Source of the DNA: Mytilisepta virgata
Taxonomy: Eukaryota > Mollusca > Bivalvia > Mytilida > Mytilidae
DNA: 64,000 nucleotides
Assembly (NCBI GenBank): GCA_028015205.1
Contig: CM051518.1
Location: 35,616,001 to 35,680,000, forward strand
Reading direction: 5' to 3'
The notes below the pieces were generated by a model, which did no database searches, was not told the DNA's origin, and saw only the letters and a program-made list of their open reading frames with translations. Position numbers and translations under genes: made by a program. How positions within the stretch are numbered: the first letter of the stretch is position 1; each line of letters begins with the position of its first letter. Shown here piece after piece: positions 44,973-55,682 of the stretch.

Positions 44973-46070
44973 CAAGAGGCTCAGCAGAGCCTGTATCGCT
45001 CACCTGGAGTCTGGTTTTCATTGGACAATTAATCAACTATTTGACCAAGTTTGTTGCAATTGGTTCAATTGTTCAGGGAAAATTTGCTGAAGATTTATTT
45101 TTCATAAGGTTTAATGTTAAAATATGTTCACTGATGGTGGTAGTCCTGGCAGGAAGTTGACAAAATTGACCAGGAATAAGGGTGAACCTTAAATAAATGT
45201 AACAGAACCCGACCTCAAATTACACAAACCAATAACTCCTAAATAGAATTTGGGATTCCCTTCAAAATTTCAGGATAGGTAGATCTCAACATGGCAAACA
45301 TTTTTCAATTTATATTTCACTTCTATCTCAAATAGTTTTGGAGATAAATGACGAAAAATGTTAAATTTTGAAAATTTGACGAAAAAAGGGCAATAACTCC
45401 TAAATGGGTTTTGGGATTTCCTTTGAAATTTCAGGGTATGTAGATCTCAACATGGCAAACATTTTTCAAATTTAGATTTCACTTCTATCTCAAATAGTTT
45501 TGGAGATAAATGACGAAAAATGTTAAATTATGAAAATTTGACAAAAAAAGGGCAATAACTCTTAAATGGGTTTTTAGGATTTCCTTCAAAATTTCAGGTT
45601 AGGTAGATCTTGTCATGCTGATCAATTTTACCTCATGCCAGATTTTCGATATCTGTAACGGTTTTTGAGTTTAATTAGCAAAAAACAGCAATTTACCCCT
45701 ATGTTCTATTTTTACTAACAGCGGCCATGTTTTTCGACGAATCAAAAATCCCCACATCAGTTCTATGCAGGGTACCCCAAGGAACAATCTTACCAAGTTT
45801 CATTTGATTTTGAATAGTAGTTTCAGACAAGAAGATTTTTGAAATATTAACATAAAAAAAAGCCAAAAATGTCAAAAAAGGGCAATAGCTCTAACATCAG
45901 TTGACAGATTTTCACGAAAATCAGCAAATAGGTAGCTCTCATCATGCTGAACACTTTCAACCCGCCAGAATATTCCGTAACCTAATGATTTTTGAGATAT
46001 TTGCGAAAAACGGTTGTTTGACCCCTATGTTCTATCTTTAGTAACAGCGGCCATGTTTTTCGACTTATCG
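44973..46070 (+). mobile_element. Family A element (core type II), 3' part missing
   Basis: The H1 arms AGGCTC and GAGCCT with AGAGGCTCAGCAGAGCCTG and TATCGCTCACCTGGAGTCTG open a copy that matches 8681-9750 almost exactly. It stops in CGGCCATGTTTTTCGAC, with no GAC microsatellite or H2. It begins in CCATTTCGAAAC, inside the single-unit repeat before it. Confidence 0.8.
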
Positions 46071-46345
46071 TATTTACCCATGCTTATATCGACCTGCTGA
46101 GGCCTTCACAATTTCCCGTATTTCGGCACTGTGACGTCGTAAAGAGTTGACCCGACCCTAATATGATCTTGATAATGGCGGCCATTTTGAAAATTTTTAA
46201 ACATTCTTGCACAACTAGGCATTGGGGTCTATCACCCCAGTAAGTTTCATTTCATTCCGTTGAGTCGTGTTCGAGATCTGCGTCGGACAAGTTGAAATGT
46301 AAGCGGAAGAAAAAAAAGACGGAAAAATAATAATAATAATAAATA
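46071..46345 (+). repeat. Family B element, right-hand fragment
   Basis: It carries ATCTTGATAATGGCGGCCAT, CACCCCAGTAAGTTTCATTT, GAGATCTGCGTCGGACAAGT and the GGAAGAAAAAAAAGACGG-type tail ending in (AAT)n, the same right end as at 47935, 49375 and 53258. Confidence 0.7.
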
Positions 46346-47935
46346 AAATTTATGATCAAAGATCATGAAGTCTCCCAAACGAAAAAAATTGAGCACGGGT
46401 TCCACTAGACCCGGCTAACCCGTTACACCAAATTTCATTGAAATTGAACAAGGTTGAAATAATTTCATTGAAATGGAACAAGGTTGAAATTTTGGTGGGA
46501 AAATGGTGGCCATTTTGAAAAGGGCTGCCCATTAAACATTTTCTTTAACTGCAATCAACTCGGGATATCATGTTTACCCTTTATACCAAATTGCATTGAA
46601 ATTGAAGAATGTTGAAATTTTGGAGGGAAAATGTCGGCCATTTTGAAAATGGCTGCCCGTAGAACATTTGCGTTATCGCCATTCAACTCCAGATATCATG
46701 TTTACTGAATAAACCTAAAATCGTTGAAATCCAAGCAAGTTCACTTTTTTGGCGGGAAAATGGTGGCCAATTTGAAAATGGCTGCCCGTAAATCATTTTC
46801 TTTAACGCCATTCAACTCGGGATATCATGTTTACCCTTTGTGTCTAATTGCATTGAAATTGAATAATATTAAAAATTTGGCGGGAAAATGGTGGCCATTT
46901 TGAAAATGGCTGCCGGTAGAACATTTGTGTTATCGCCATTCAACTCGGGATATCATGTTTACTACATTAACCAAAAATCGTTGAAATCCAAGCAAGTTCA
47001 CTCTTTTCCACTATTGGCGGCCATTTTGAAAATGGCCGACATATCGTTTCCGTTTTTCTTTAATAAAAAGTTTCCACTCGTGCTACTTAACATTTATACT
47101 AAATTTGGTGAAATTTTGCCGGGCAGTTTTTGAGAAAATTGAGGTCGTAGGTTTTCGGTTTTTGGCGACCATCTTGATAATGGTGGCCATTTTGAAAATT
47201 TTTAAACATTCTTGCACAACTAGGCATTGGGGTCTATCACCCCAGTAAGTTTCAATTCATTCCGTTGAGTCGTGTTCGAGATCTGCGTTGTTCACTTTTT
47301 TCCACTATTGGTGGCCATTTTCAAAATGGCCAACATATGGTTTCCGTTTTTCTTTAATAAAAAGTTTCCACTCGTGCTACTGAACATTTATACTAAGTTT
47401 GGTGAAATTCTGCCGGGCAGTTTTTGAGAAAATTGAGGTCGAAGGTTTTCGGTTTTTGGCGACCATCTTGAAAATGGCGGCCATTTTGAAAATTTTTAAA
47501 CATTCTTGCACAAGTAGACATTGGGGTCTATCACCCTAGTAAGTTTCATTTCATTCCGTTGAGCTGTGTTCGAGATCTGCGTCGTTCACTTTTTTCCACT
47601 ATTGGCGGCCATTTTGAAAATGGCCGACATATTGTTTCCATTTTTCTTTAATAAAAAGTTTCCACTCGTGCTACTGAACATTTATACTATGTTTGGTGAA
47701 ATTCTGCCGCGCAGTTTTTGAGAAAATTGAGGTCGAAGGTTTTCGGTTTTTGGCGACCATCTTGAAAATGGCGGCCATTTTGAAAATTTTTAAACATGTT
47801 TGCACAACTAGACATTGGGGTCTACCACCCCGGTAATTTCATTTCATTCTGTTGAGTCGTGTTCGAGATCTGCGTCGGACAAGTTGAAATGGAAAGCGGA
47901 AGAAAAAAAAGACGGAAAAATAATAATAATAATAA
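46346..47935 (+). mobile_element. Family B element with two kinds of tandem core
   Basis: H1 is ATGATCAAAGATCAT near 46352-46366, followed by GAAGTCTCCCAAACGAA. The first core has four ~130-bp units (AACTCGGGATATCATGTTTA, AATGGTGGCCATTTTGAAAA). The second has three ~295-bp units (CACTATTGGCGGCCATTTTG, AAAAGTTTCCACTCGTGCTA, CACCCCAGTAAGTTTCATTT). The tail GGAAGAAAAAAAAGACGGAA leads to (AAT)n. Its closing hairpin may be the one at 51954, displaced by later insertions. Confidence 0.72.
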
Positions 47936-49838
47936 TTAAAATTGATGATCAAAGATCATGAAGTCTCCCAAACGAAAAAAATTGAGCAGGGGTTCCACTA
48001 GACCCGGCTAACCCGTTACACCAAATTTCATTGAAATTGAACAAGGTTGAAATAATTTCATTCAAATGGAACAAGGTTGAAATTTTGGTGGGAAAATGGC
48101 GGCCATTTTGAAAAGGGCTGCCCATTAAACATTTTCTTTAACTGCAGTCAACTCGGGATATCATGTTTACCCTTTATACCAAATTGCATTGAAATTGATG
48201 AATGTTGAAATTTTGGCGGGAAAATGTCGGCCATTTTGAAAATGGCTGCCCGTAGAAATTTGCGTTATCCCCATTCAACTCCAGATATCATGTTTACTGA
48301 ATAAACCTAAAATCGTTGAAATCCAAGCAAGTTCACTTTTTTGGCAGGAAAATGGCGGCCATTTTGAAAATGGCTGCCTGTAAAACATTTTCTTTGACGC
48401 CAGTCAACTCGGGATATCATGTTTACCCTTTGTGCCAAATTGCATTGAAATTGAAGAATGTTAAAAATTTGGCGGGAAAATGGTGGCCATTTTGAAAATG
48501 GCTGCCGGTAGAACATTTGCGTTATCGCCATTCAACTCGGGATATCATGTTTACTAATTAAACCAAAAATTGTTGAAATCCAAGCAACTTCACTTTTTTC
48601 CACTATTGGCGGCCATTTTCTGGCGGGAAAATGGTGGCCATTTTGAAAATGGCTGCCGGATGAACATTTGCGTTATCGCCATTCAACTCGGGATATCATG
48701 TTTACTATATAAACCAAAAATCGTTGAAATCCAAGCAAGTTCACTTTTTCCACTATTGGCGTCCATTTTGAAAATGGCCGACATATCGTTTCTGTTTTTC
48801 TTTAATGAAAAGTTTCCACTCGTGCTACTGAACATTTATACTAAGTTTTGTGAAATTCTGCCGGGCAGTTTTTGAGAAAATTGAGGTCGAAGGTTTTCGG
48901 TTTTTGGCGGCCATCTTGAAAATGGCGGCCATTTTGAAAATTTTTAAACATTCTTGCACAACTATGCATTGGGATCTATCACCCCAGTAAGTTTCATTTC
49001 ATTCCGTTGAGTCGTGTTCGAGATCTGCGTCGTTCACTTTTTTCCACTATTGGCGGCCATTTTGAAAATGGCCGACATATCGTTTCCGTTTTTCTTTAAT
49101 AAAAAGTTTCCACTCGTGCTACTGAACATTTATACTAAGTTTTGTGAAATTCTGCCAGGCAGTTTTTGAGAAAATTGAGGTCAAAGGTTTTCGGTTTTTG
49201 GCGACCATCTTGAAAATGGCGGCCATTTTGAAAATTTTTAAACTTAATTGCACAACTAGACATTGGGGTCTATCACCCCAGTAAGTTTCATTTCATTCCG
49301 TTGAGTCGTGTTCGAGATCTGCGTCGGACAAGTTGAAATGGAAAGCGGAAGAAAAAAAAGACAGAAAAATAATAGGTATGATTGTGATCACCAGCGAGTC
49401 ACAAGATGTCTCCCAAACAAACCCCCATTGCCACTATCTAGAGCTTATCAGAAACCCCCTAAATTCAAATTATTGCAATGTCCTATATAATGACCTTTGA
49501 AACGGCGGCCATTTTGAAAATTTTAAAAGTCGTTTGCAAAACTTCAGGTCACCCTTAACATATTCCCAAAGTTTCATATTGATTGGACATTGCATCTTTG
49601 AGAAACGTCGCGGACAACATTGAACGGAAAGAAAAAGGAAAGAAGAAGAAGAAGAAGAAGAAGAAGAATAATAATAAGAAACCGGACAAAAACAATATGT
49701 CTCCCAAAACTTTGTTTGGGAGACATAATAAGAAACCGGACAAAAACAATATGTCTCCCAAAACTTTGTTTGGGAGACATAATAATAATAAGAAACGGAG
49801 TAAAAACAATAAGTCTCCAAACTTCGTTTGGGAGACTT
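47936..49838 (+). mobile_element. Family B element, complete, with a family G element in its tail
   Basis: It repeats the plan of the previous entry: H1 GATGATCAAAGATCATGAAG, motif AAGTCTCCCAAACGAA, 130-bp units, then ~295-bp units and the GGAAGAAAAAAAAGAC tail. At about 49372 the tail is split by family G. It resumes as AATAATAATAAGAAACGGAG and closes with H2 at 49811-49838, AAGTCTCCAAACTTCGTTTG then GGAGACTT. The motif and the left arm of H2 agree (one C fewer in the arm). Confidence 0.7.
49380..49780 (+). mobile_element. Minimal hairpin-ended element (family G), with duplicated end hairpin
   Basis: H1 is TTGTGA (49382-49387) with TCACAA (49399-49404). The motif ATGTCTCCCAAA is at 49406-49417. 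The core is a single unit (GGCGGCCATTTTGAAAATTT, GTTTCATATTGATTGGACAT), then (AAG)n at about 49640-49668 and (AAT)n. H2 at 49697-49726 pairs ATGTCTCCCAAA with TTTGGGAGACAT. A second identical H2, with the same GAAACCGGACAAAAACAAT leader, follows at 49751-49780. Confidence 0.72.
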
Positions 49839-49840
49839 AA

Positions 49841-51926
49841 CTAGAGGCTCTCAAGAGCCTGTGTTGCTCACCTGTATCTAATGTGATTTTGGAAATTATG
49901 TAAAATTATATAATGATTGAGACCAAGATTGGTTTAATTTGACAAAGTATTTAAAATTAAAAACAGGTCATCTTAGTGTAGTCTTACAATAGCTACTGAA
50001 GACATCTTATCGTTATTATTTTTGAATATGTGGTCAAGTTGTGACCATTCAGAATTTTTTTTACAATTTTCTGATAGACTTCTAAACATCTTGGATGATG
50101 GATCGGCAACAAAGTAACAACACTTGGTCAGCAAAGTTTCATTCCATTCAGTGGTTCTCTAAAAGAAGTCATTTGTATGCATTTCCCATAGGGTCCTATG
50201 TTAAACTAAGTTCCCCGCTGGCGGCCATCTTGGATTATGGATCGGCTACAAAGTAACAACACTTGGTCAGCACCTCATAAGGAACATTCATGCCATGTTT
50301 GGTTTCATTCCATTCAACGGTTCTCTAAAAGAAGTCATTTGTATGCATTTCCCATAGGGTCCTATGTTAAACTAAGTTCCCCGCTGGCGGCCATCTTGGA
50401 TGATGGATCGGCTACAAAGCAACAACACTTGGTCAACACCTCATAAGGAACATTCATGCCAGATTTAGTTTCATTCCATTCAGTGGTTCTCTAAAAGAAG
50501 TCATTTGTATGCATTTCCCATAGGGTCCTATGTTAAACTAAGTTCCCCGCTGGCGGCCATCTTGGATTATGGATCGGCTACAAAGTAACAACACTTGGTC
50601 AGCACCTCATAAGGAACATTCATGCCATGTTTGGTTTCATTCCATTCAACGGTTCTCTAAAAGAAGTCATTTGTATGCATTTCCCATAGGGTCCTATGTT
50701 AAACTAAGTCCCCCTCTGGCGCCCATCTTGGATGATGGATCGGCTACAAAGTAACAACACTTGGTCAGCACCTCATAAGGAACATTCATGCCAGATTTAG
50801 TTTCATTCCATTCAGTGGTTCTCTAAAAGAAGTCATTTGTATGCATTTCCCATAGGGTCCTATGTTAAACTAAGTTCCCCGCTGGCGGCCATCTTGGATG
50901 ATGGATCGGCTACAAAGTAACAACACTTGGTCAGCACCTCATAAGGAACATTCATGCCAGATTTAGTTTCATTCCATTCAGTGGCTCTCTAAAAGAAGTC
51001 ATTTGTATGCATTTCCCATAGGGTCCTATGTTAAACTAAGTTCCCTGCTGGCGGCCATCTTGGATGATGGATCGGCTACAAAGTAACAACACTTGGTCAG
51101 CACCTCATAAGGAACATTCATGCCAGATTTAGTTTCATTCCATTCAGTGGTTCTCTAAAAGAAGTCATTTGTATGCATTTCCCATAGGGTCCTATGTTAA
51201 ACTAAGTTCCCCGCTGGCGGCCATCTTGGATGATGGATCGGCTACAAAGTAACAACACTTGGTCAGCACCTCATAAGGAACATTCATGCCATGTTTGGTT
51301 TCATTCCATTCAACGGTTCTCTAAAAGAAGTCATTTGTATGCATTTCCCATAGGGTCCTATGTTAAACTAAGTCCCCCTCTGGCGCCCATCTTGGATGAT
51401 GGATCGGCTACAAAGTAACAACACTTGGTCAGCACCTCATAAGGAACATTCATGCCAGATTTAGTTTCATTCCATTCAGTGGTTCTCTAAAAGAAGTCAT
51501 TTGTATGCATTTCCCATAGGGTCCTATGTTAAACTAAGTTCCCCGCTGGCGGCCATCTTGGATGATGGATCGGCTACAAAGTAACAACACTTGGTCAGCA
51601 CCTCATAAGGAACATTCATGCCAGATTTAGTTTCATTCCATTCAGTGGTTCTCTAAAAGAAGTCATTTGTATGCATTTCCCATAGGGTCCTATGTTAAAC
51701 TAAGTTCCCCGCTGGCGGCCATCTTGGATGATGGATCGGCTACAAAGTAACAACACTTGGTCAGCACCTCATAAGGAACATTCAAGCCATGTTTGGTTTC
51801 ATTCCATTCAGTGGTTCTCTAGAAGAAGTTCAAAATGTAAAATGTTAACGACGACGCCGGACGACGGACGACGGACGCCAAGTGATGAGAAAAGCTCACT
51901 TGACCCTTTGGGTCAGGTGAGCTAAT
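49841..51926 (+). mobile_element. Family A element (core type IV) with a uniform 166-bp array
   Basis: H1 is AGAGGCTCTCAAGAGCCTG at 49843, then TTGCTCACCTG. GATCGGCTACAAAG recurs at 50240, 50406, 50572, 50738, 50904, 51070, 51236, 51402, 51568 and 51734: exactly 166 bp each time, with a shortened first unit near 50101. Units contain ACACTTGGTCAGCACCTCAT, AAGGAACATTCATGCCA, TTCCCATAGGGTCCTATGTT and GCTGGCGGCCATCTTGGATG. (GAC)n, CCAAGTGATGAGAAA and H2 (51893-51923) close it. The array is nearly uniform, so it expanded recently. Confidence 0.88.
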
Positions 51927-51927
51927 A

Positions 51928-51981
51928 ATAATAAGAAATGGAGTAAAAACAATAAGTTTCCAAACTTCATTTGGGAGACTT
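51928..51981 (+). repeat. Detached family B closing hairpin
   Basis: AATAATAAGAAATGGAGTAA then AAACAAT leads to H2 at 51954-51981 (AAGTTTCCAAACTTC, then ATTTGGGAGACTT). It carries changes that the 49811 copy lacks and probably belongs to an outer family B element split by the elements to its left. Confidence 0.6.
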
Positions 51982-51984
51982 AAT

Positions 51985-53258
51985 AATTAAAATTTAAGAT
52001 CAAAGATCACGTAAGTCTCCCATACGAAAAAAATTGAGCTGGGGTTCCACTAGACCCGGCTAACCCGTTACACCAAATTTCATTGAAATTGAACAAGGTT
52101 GAAATAATTTCATTCAAATGGAACAAGGTTGAAATTTTGGTGGGAAAATGGCGACCATTTTGAAAAGGGCTGCCCATTAAACATTTTCTTTAACTGCAGT
52201 CAACTCGGGATATCATGTTTACCCTTTATACCAAATTGCATTGAAATTGATGAATGTTGAAATTTTGGCGGGAAAATGTCGGCCATTTTGAAAATGGCTG
52301 CCCGTAGAACATTTGCGTTATCGCCATTCAACTCCAGATATCATGTTTACTGAATAAACCTAAAATCGTTGAAATCCAAGCAAGTTCACTTTTTTGGCAG
52401 GAAAATGGCAGCCATTTTGAAAATGGCTGCCCGTAAAACATTTTCTTTAACTCCATTCAACTCGGGATATCATGTTTACCCTTTGTGCCAAATTGCATTG
52501 AAATTGAAGAATGTTAAAAATTTGGCGGGAAAATGGTGGCCATTTTGAAAATGACTGCCGGTAGAACATTTGCGTTATCGCCATTCAACTCGGGATATTA
52601 TGTTTACTATATAAACCAAAAATCGTTGAAATCCAAGCAAGTTCACTTTTTTCCACTATTGGCGACCATTTTGAAAATGGCCGACATATCAGTTCCGTTT
52701 TTCTTTAATAAAAAGTTTCCACTCGTGCTACTGAACATTTATACTAAGTTTGGTGAAATTCTGCCGCGCAGTTTTTGAGAAAATTGAGGTCGAAGGTTTT
52801 CGGTTTTTGGCGGCCATTTTGAAAATTTTTAAACATTCTTGCACAACTAGGCATTTGGGTCTATCACCCCAGTAAGTTTCATTTCATTCCTTTGAGTCGT
52901 GTTCAAGATCTGCGTCGTTCACTTTTTTCCACTATTGGCGGCCATTTTGATAATGGCCGACATATTGTTTCCGTTTTTCTTTAATAAAAAGTTTCCACTC
53001 ATGCCACTGAACATTTATACTAAGTTTGCTGAAATTCTGCCGCGCAGTTTTTGAGAAAATTGAGGTCAAAGGTTTTCAGTTTTTGGCGGCCATTTTGAAA
53101 ATGGCGGCTATTTTGAAAATTTTAAAACTTAATTGCACAACTAGTCATTGGGGTCTATCACCCCAGTAAGTTTCATTTCATTCCGTTGAGTCATGTTCGA
53201 GATCTGCGTCGGACAAGTTGAAATGGAAAGCGGAAGAAAAAAAAGACGGAAAAATAAT
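51985..53258 (+). mobile_element. Family B element, third full body
   Basis: The start AAGATCAAAGATCACGTAAG then TCTCCCATACGAAA is a slightly mutated H1 and motif. Four 130-bp units and two ~295-bp units follow, ending GGACAAGTTGAAATGGAAAG and CGGAAGAAAAAAAAGACGG. The next element starts directly in its AAT tail and no H2 is seen. Confidence 0.72.
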
Positions 53259-53259
53259 T

Positions 53260-54215
53260 AAAATTTACGTTTCGCGAAACGTGAGATGTCCCCTCCCGTG
53301 CCCATTTTATGCCTGTTCTCTTCAACAAGTTGAAGAGTCGCCATCACCGATATACACTGTATACCAAGTTTCGTTAAAATCAGACTTTATATTTTTTGCC
53401 ATTTTCAGCAGCCATCTTAAAAATGGAGGCCATTACGGAAATTCCGAAAATGCGCCGTGAGTCGCCATCACCCATATACCCTGTATACCAAGTTTCGTTG
53501 AAATCAGACAATGTTTACATTTTTCACCATTTGGCGGCCATCTTGAAAATGGCGGCCATTACAAAAATTCCGACAATGCGCCGTCAGTCGCCATCACCCT
53601 TATACCCTGTATACCAAGTTTCATTGAAATCGGACAATGTTTACATTTTTCACCATTTTCGGGGGCCATCTTGAAAATGGCGGCCATTACAAAAATTCCG
53701 ACAATGCGCCGTCAGTCCCCATCACCTATATACCCTGTATACCAAGATTCGTTGAAATCGGACAATGTTTACATTTTTCGCCATTTTCGGCCGCCATCTT
53801 GAAAATGGCGGCCATTACAAAACTTCCGACAATGCGCCGTCAGTTGCCATCACCCTTATACCCTGTATACCAAGTTTCATTGAAATTGGACAATGTTTAC
53901 ATTTTTCGCGATTTTCGGCGGCCATTACAGAAATTCCGACAATGCGCCATCAGTCGCCATCACCGTTATACCCTGTATACCAAGTTTCGTTGAAATTGGA
54001 CAATGTTTACATTTTTCGCCATTTTTGGCGGCCATCTTGGAAATGGCGGCCATTTTGAAATTATAAACCGCAAAAAACACTGTAGGACCTTGGGACCTAT
54101 CACCCCTCCAAGTTTCATATTGATCGGTCCATCCATTTCCGAGGAGATAGCCGGACAAGTTCGTGCATCAGGTTGACGGAAGAAAAAGAAAAAAGTATAA
54201 TAATAAGAAAAATTA
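53260..54215 (+). mobile_element. Family D element, first copy, 128-bp units
   Basis: H1 is a perfect palindrome ACGTTTCGCGAAACGT (53267-53282), followed by GAG and ATGTCCCC (53286-53293). About six units of 128 bp hold CCCTGTATACCAAGTTTCGT, CGGACAATGTTTACATTTTT, GGCGGCCATCTTGAAAATGG and AATTCCGACAATGCGCCGTC. The end CCGGACAAGTTCGTGCATCA then GAAGAAAAAGAAAAAAG and (AAT)n has no H2. The next copy starts at once. Confidence 0.78.
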
Positions 54216-55682
54216 AAATTTACGTTTCGCGAAACGTGAGATGTCCCCTCCCGTGCCCATTTTATGCCTGTTCTCTTCAACAAGTTGAAGAAACCCTTAA
54301 TATTGATTGAAAATGGCTGCAGTTATGTATTGTATTTATCTGGCCTTAACTAGCAAATGACAGCTTTCATCCTTATCAAAGAGATTTTATACCTCCCCTA
54401 CAGCCATGCCTATAAATCTCTAATTATAATGAAAGTGATAATTTCATTACAATTCACATAAATCTATGTATAAAGGAATTTTCATATGTATTATAAATTT
54501 ATCCCCAAAAAAGAATGTTATCAATGGTCGCTGCCACCCCAACATTCAATGAAAAGTTACTGAGATATAGATACAGTTTTACATGATCATGATGATGATC
54601 AAATCTTTATGAAATTTTGTACAACTTCCGAAATATAGCTGTTAAAATCTTCATGAAACTTAGCACAATCTGAGCACAATAAACAACTAGTATCTTCATG
54701 AAACTTTGTACAATGAAAGCATGAATAGCTGTTCAGATATGAAAATAAAATCAAAATTTAAACCCAATCTGTTGAAATCAACAACAGAAAATGGGCCATG
54801 AAAAATACCATGTCTTACCAAGTCTTTCAATCCTAACCTATTATAATGTCAATTTACAACAAGAAATTGGACATGAAAAAATATCACATCCTATTCAGTC
54901 ATTCAAACTTAACTTTAAAAAATACCTACATTAACAACAAGAAATAGCACATGGAAAAAAAGCTGAAAAATATCACATCCTTTCGCCATCACCCTTATAC
55001 CCTGTATACCAAGTTTCATTGAAATCGGACAATGTTTACATTTTTCACCATTTTCGGGGGCCATCTTGAAAATGGCGGCCATTACAAAAATTCCGACAAT
55101 GCGCCGTCAGTCCCCATCACCTATATACCCTGTATACCAAGATTCGTTGAAATCGGACAATGTTTACATTTTTCGCCATTTTCGGCCGCCATCTTGAAAA
55201 TGGCGGCCATTACAAAACTTCCGACAATGCGCCGTCAGTTGCCATCACCCTTATACCCTGTATACCAAGTTTCATTGAAATTGGACAATGTTTACATTTT
55301 TCGCGATTTTCGGCGGCCATCTTGAAAATGGCGGCCATTACAGAAATTCCGACAATGCGCCATCAGTCGCCATCACCGTTATACCCTGTATACCAAGTTT
55401 CGTTGAAATTGGACAATGTTTACATTTTTCGCCATTTTTGGCGGCCATCTTGGAAATGGCGGCCATTTTGAAATTATAAACCGCAAAAAACACTGTAGGA
55501 CCTTGGGACCTATCACCCCTCCAAGTTTCATATTGATCGGTCCATCCATTTCCGAGGAGATAGCCGGACAAGTTCGTGCATCAGGTTGACGGAAGAAAAA
55601 GAAAAAAGTATAATAATAAGAAAAATAAGAAACGGAGTAAAAACAATATGTCCCCGACGACACTTCGTGGTCGGGGACATAA
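54216..55682 (+). mobile_element. Family D element, second copy, complete with both hairpins
   Basis: H1 ACGTTTCGCGAAACGT is at 54222-54237 and the motif ATGTCCCC at 54241-54248. A foreign 690-bp stretch (about 54290-54980, unrecognised) interrupts the first unit. From 54983 to 55617 the sequence is almost identical to 53590-54213. H2 at 55648-55680 pairs ATGTCCCCGACGACA with the arm GTGGTCGGGGACAT, so its left arm restates the motif. Confidence 0.78.

Noticed and set aside
49555..49844. Overlapping frames with poly-Lys, poly-Phe and repeated NNMSPKTLFGRH
   Set aside because: They are translations of the AAG/AAT microsatellite and the repeated closing hairpins.
50074..51830. Regular 166-bp array considered as a CRISPR-like array
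   Set aside because: There is no repeat-spacer alternation. Whole units are conserved, and the context is a eukaryotic mobile element.
53637..53993. Open frames of 80-118 codons in the family D region (FGGHLENGGHYKNSDNAP style)
   Set aside because: The 128-bp unit repeats them in shifted frames on both strands. They come from tandem DNA repeats and do not look selected as protein.
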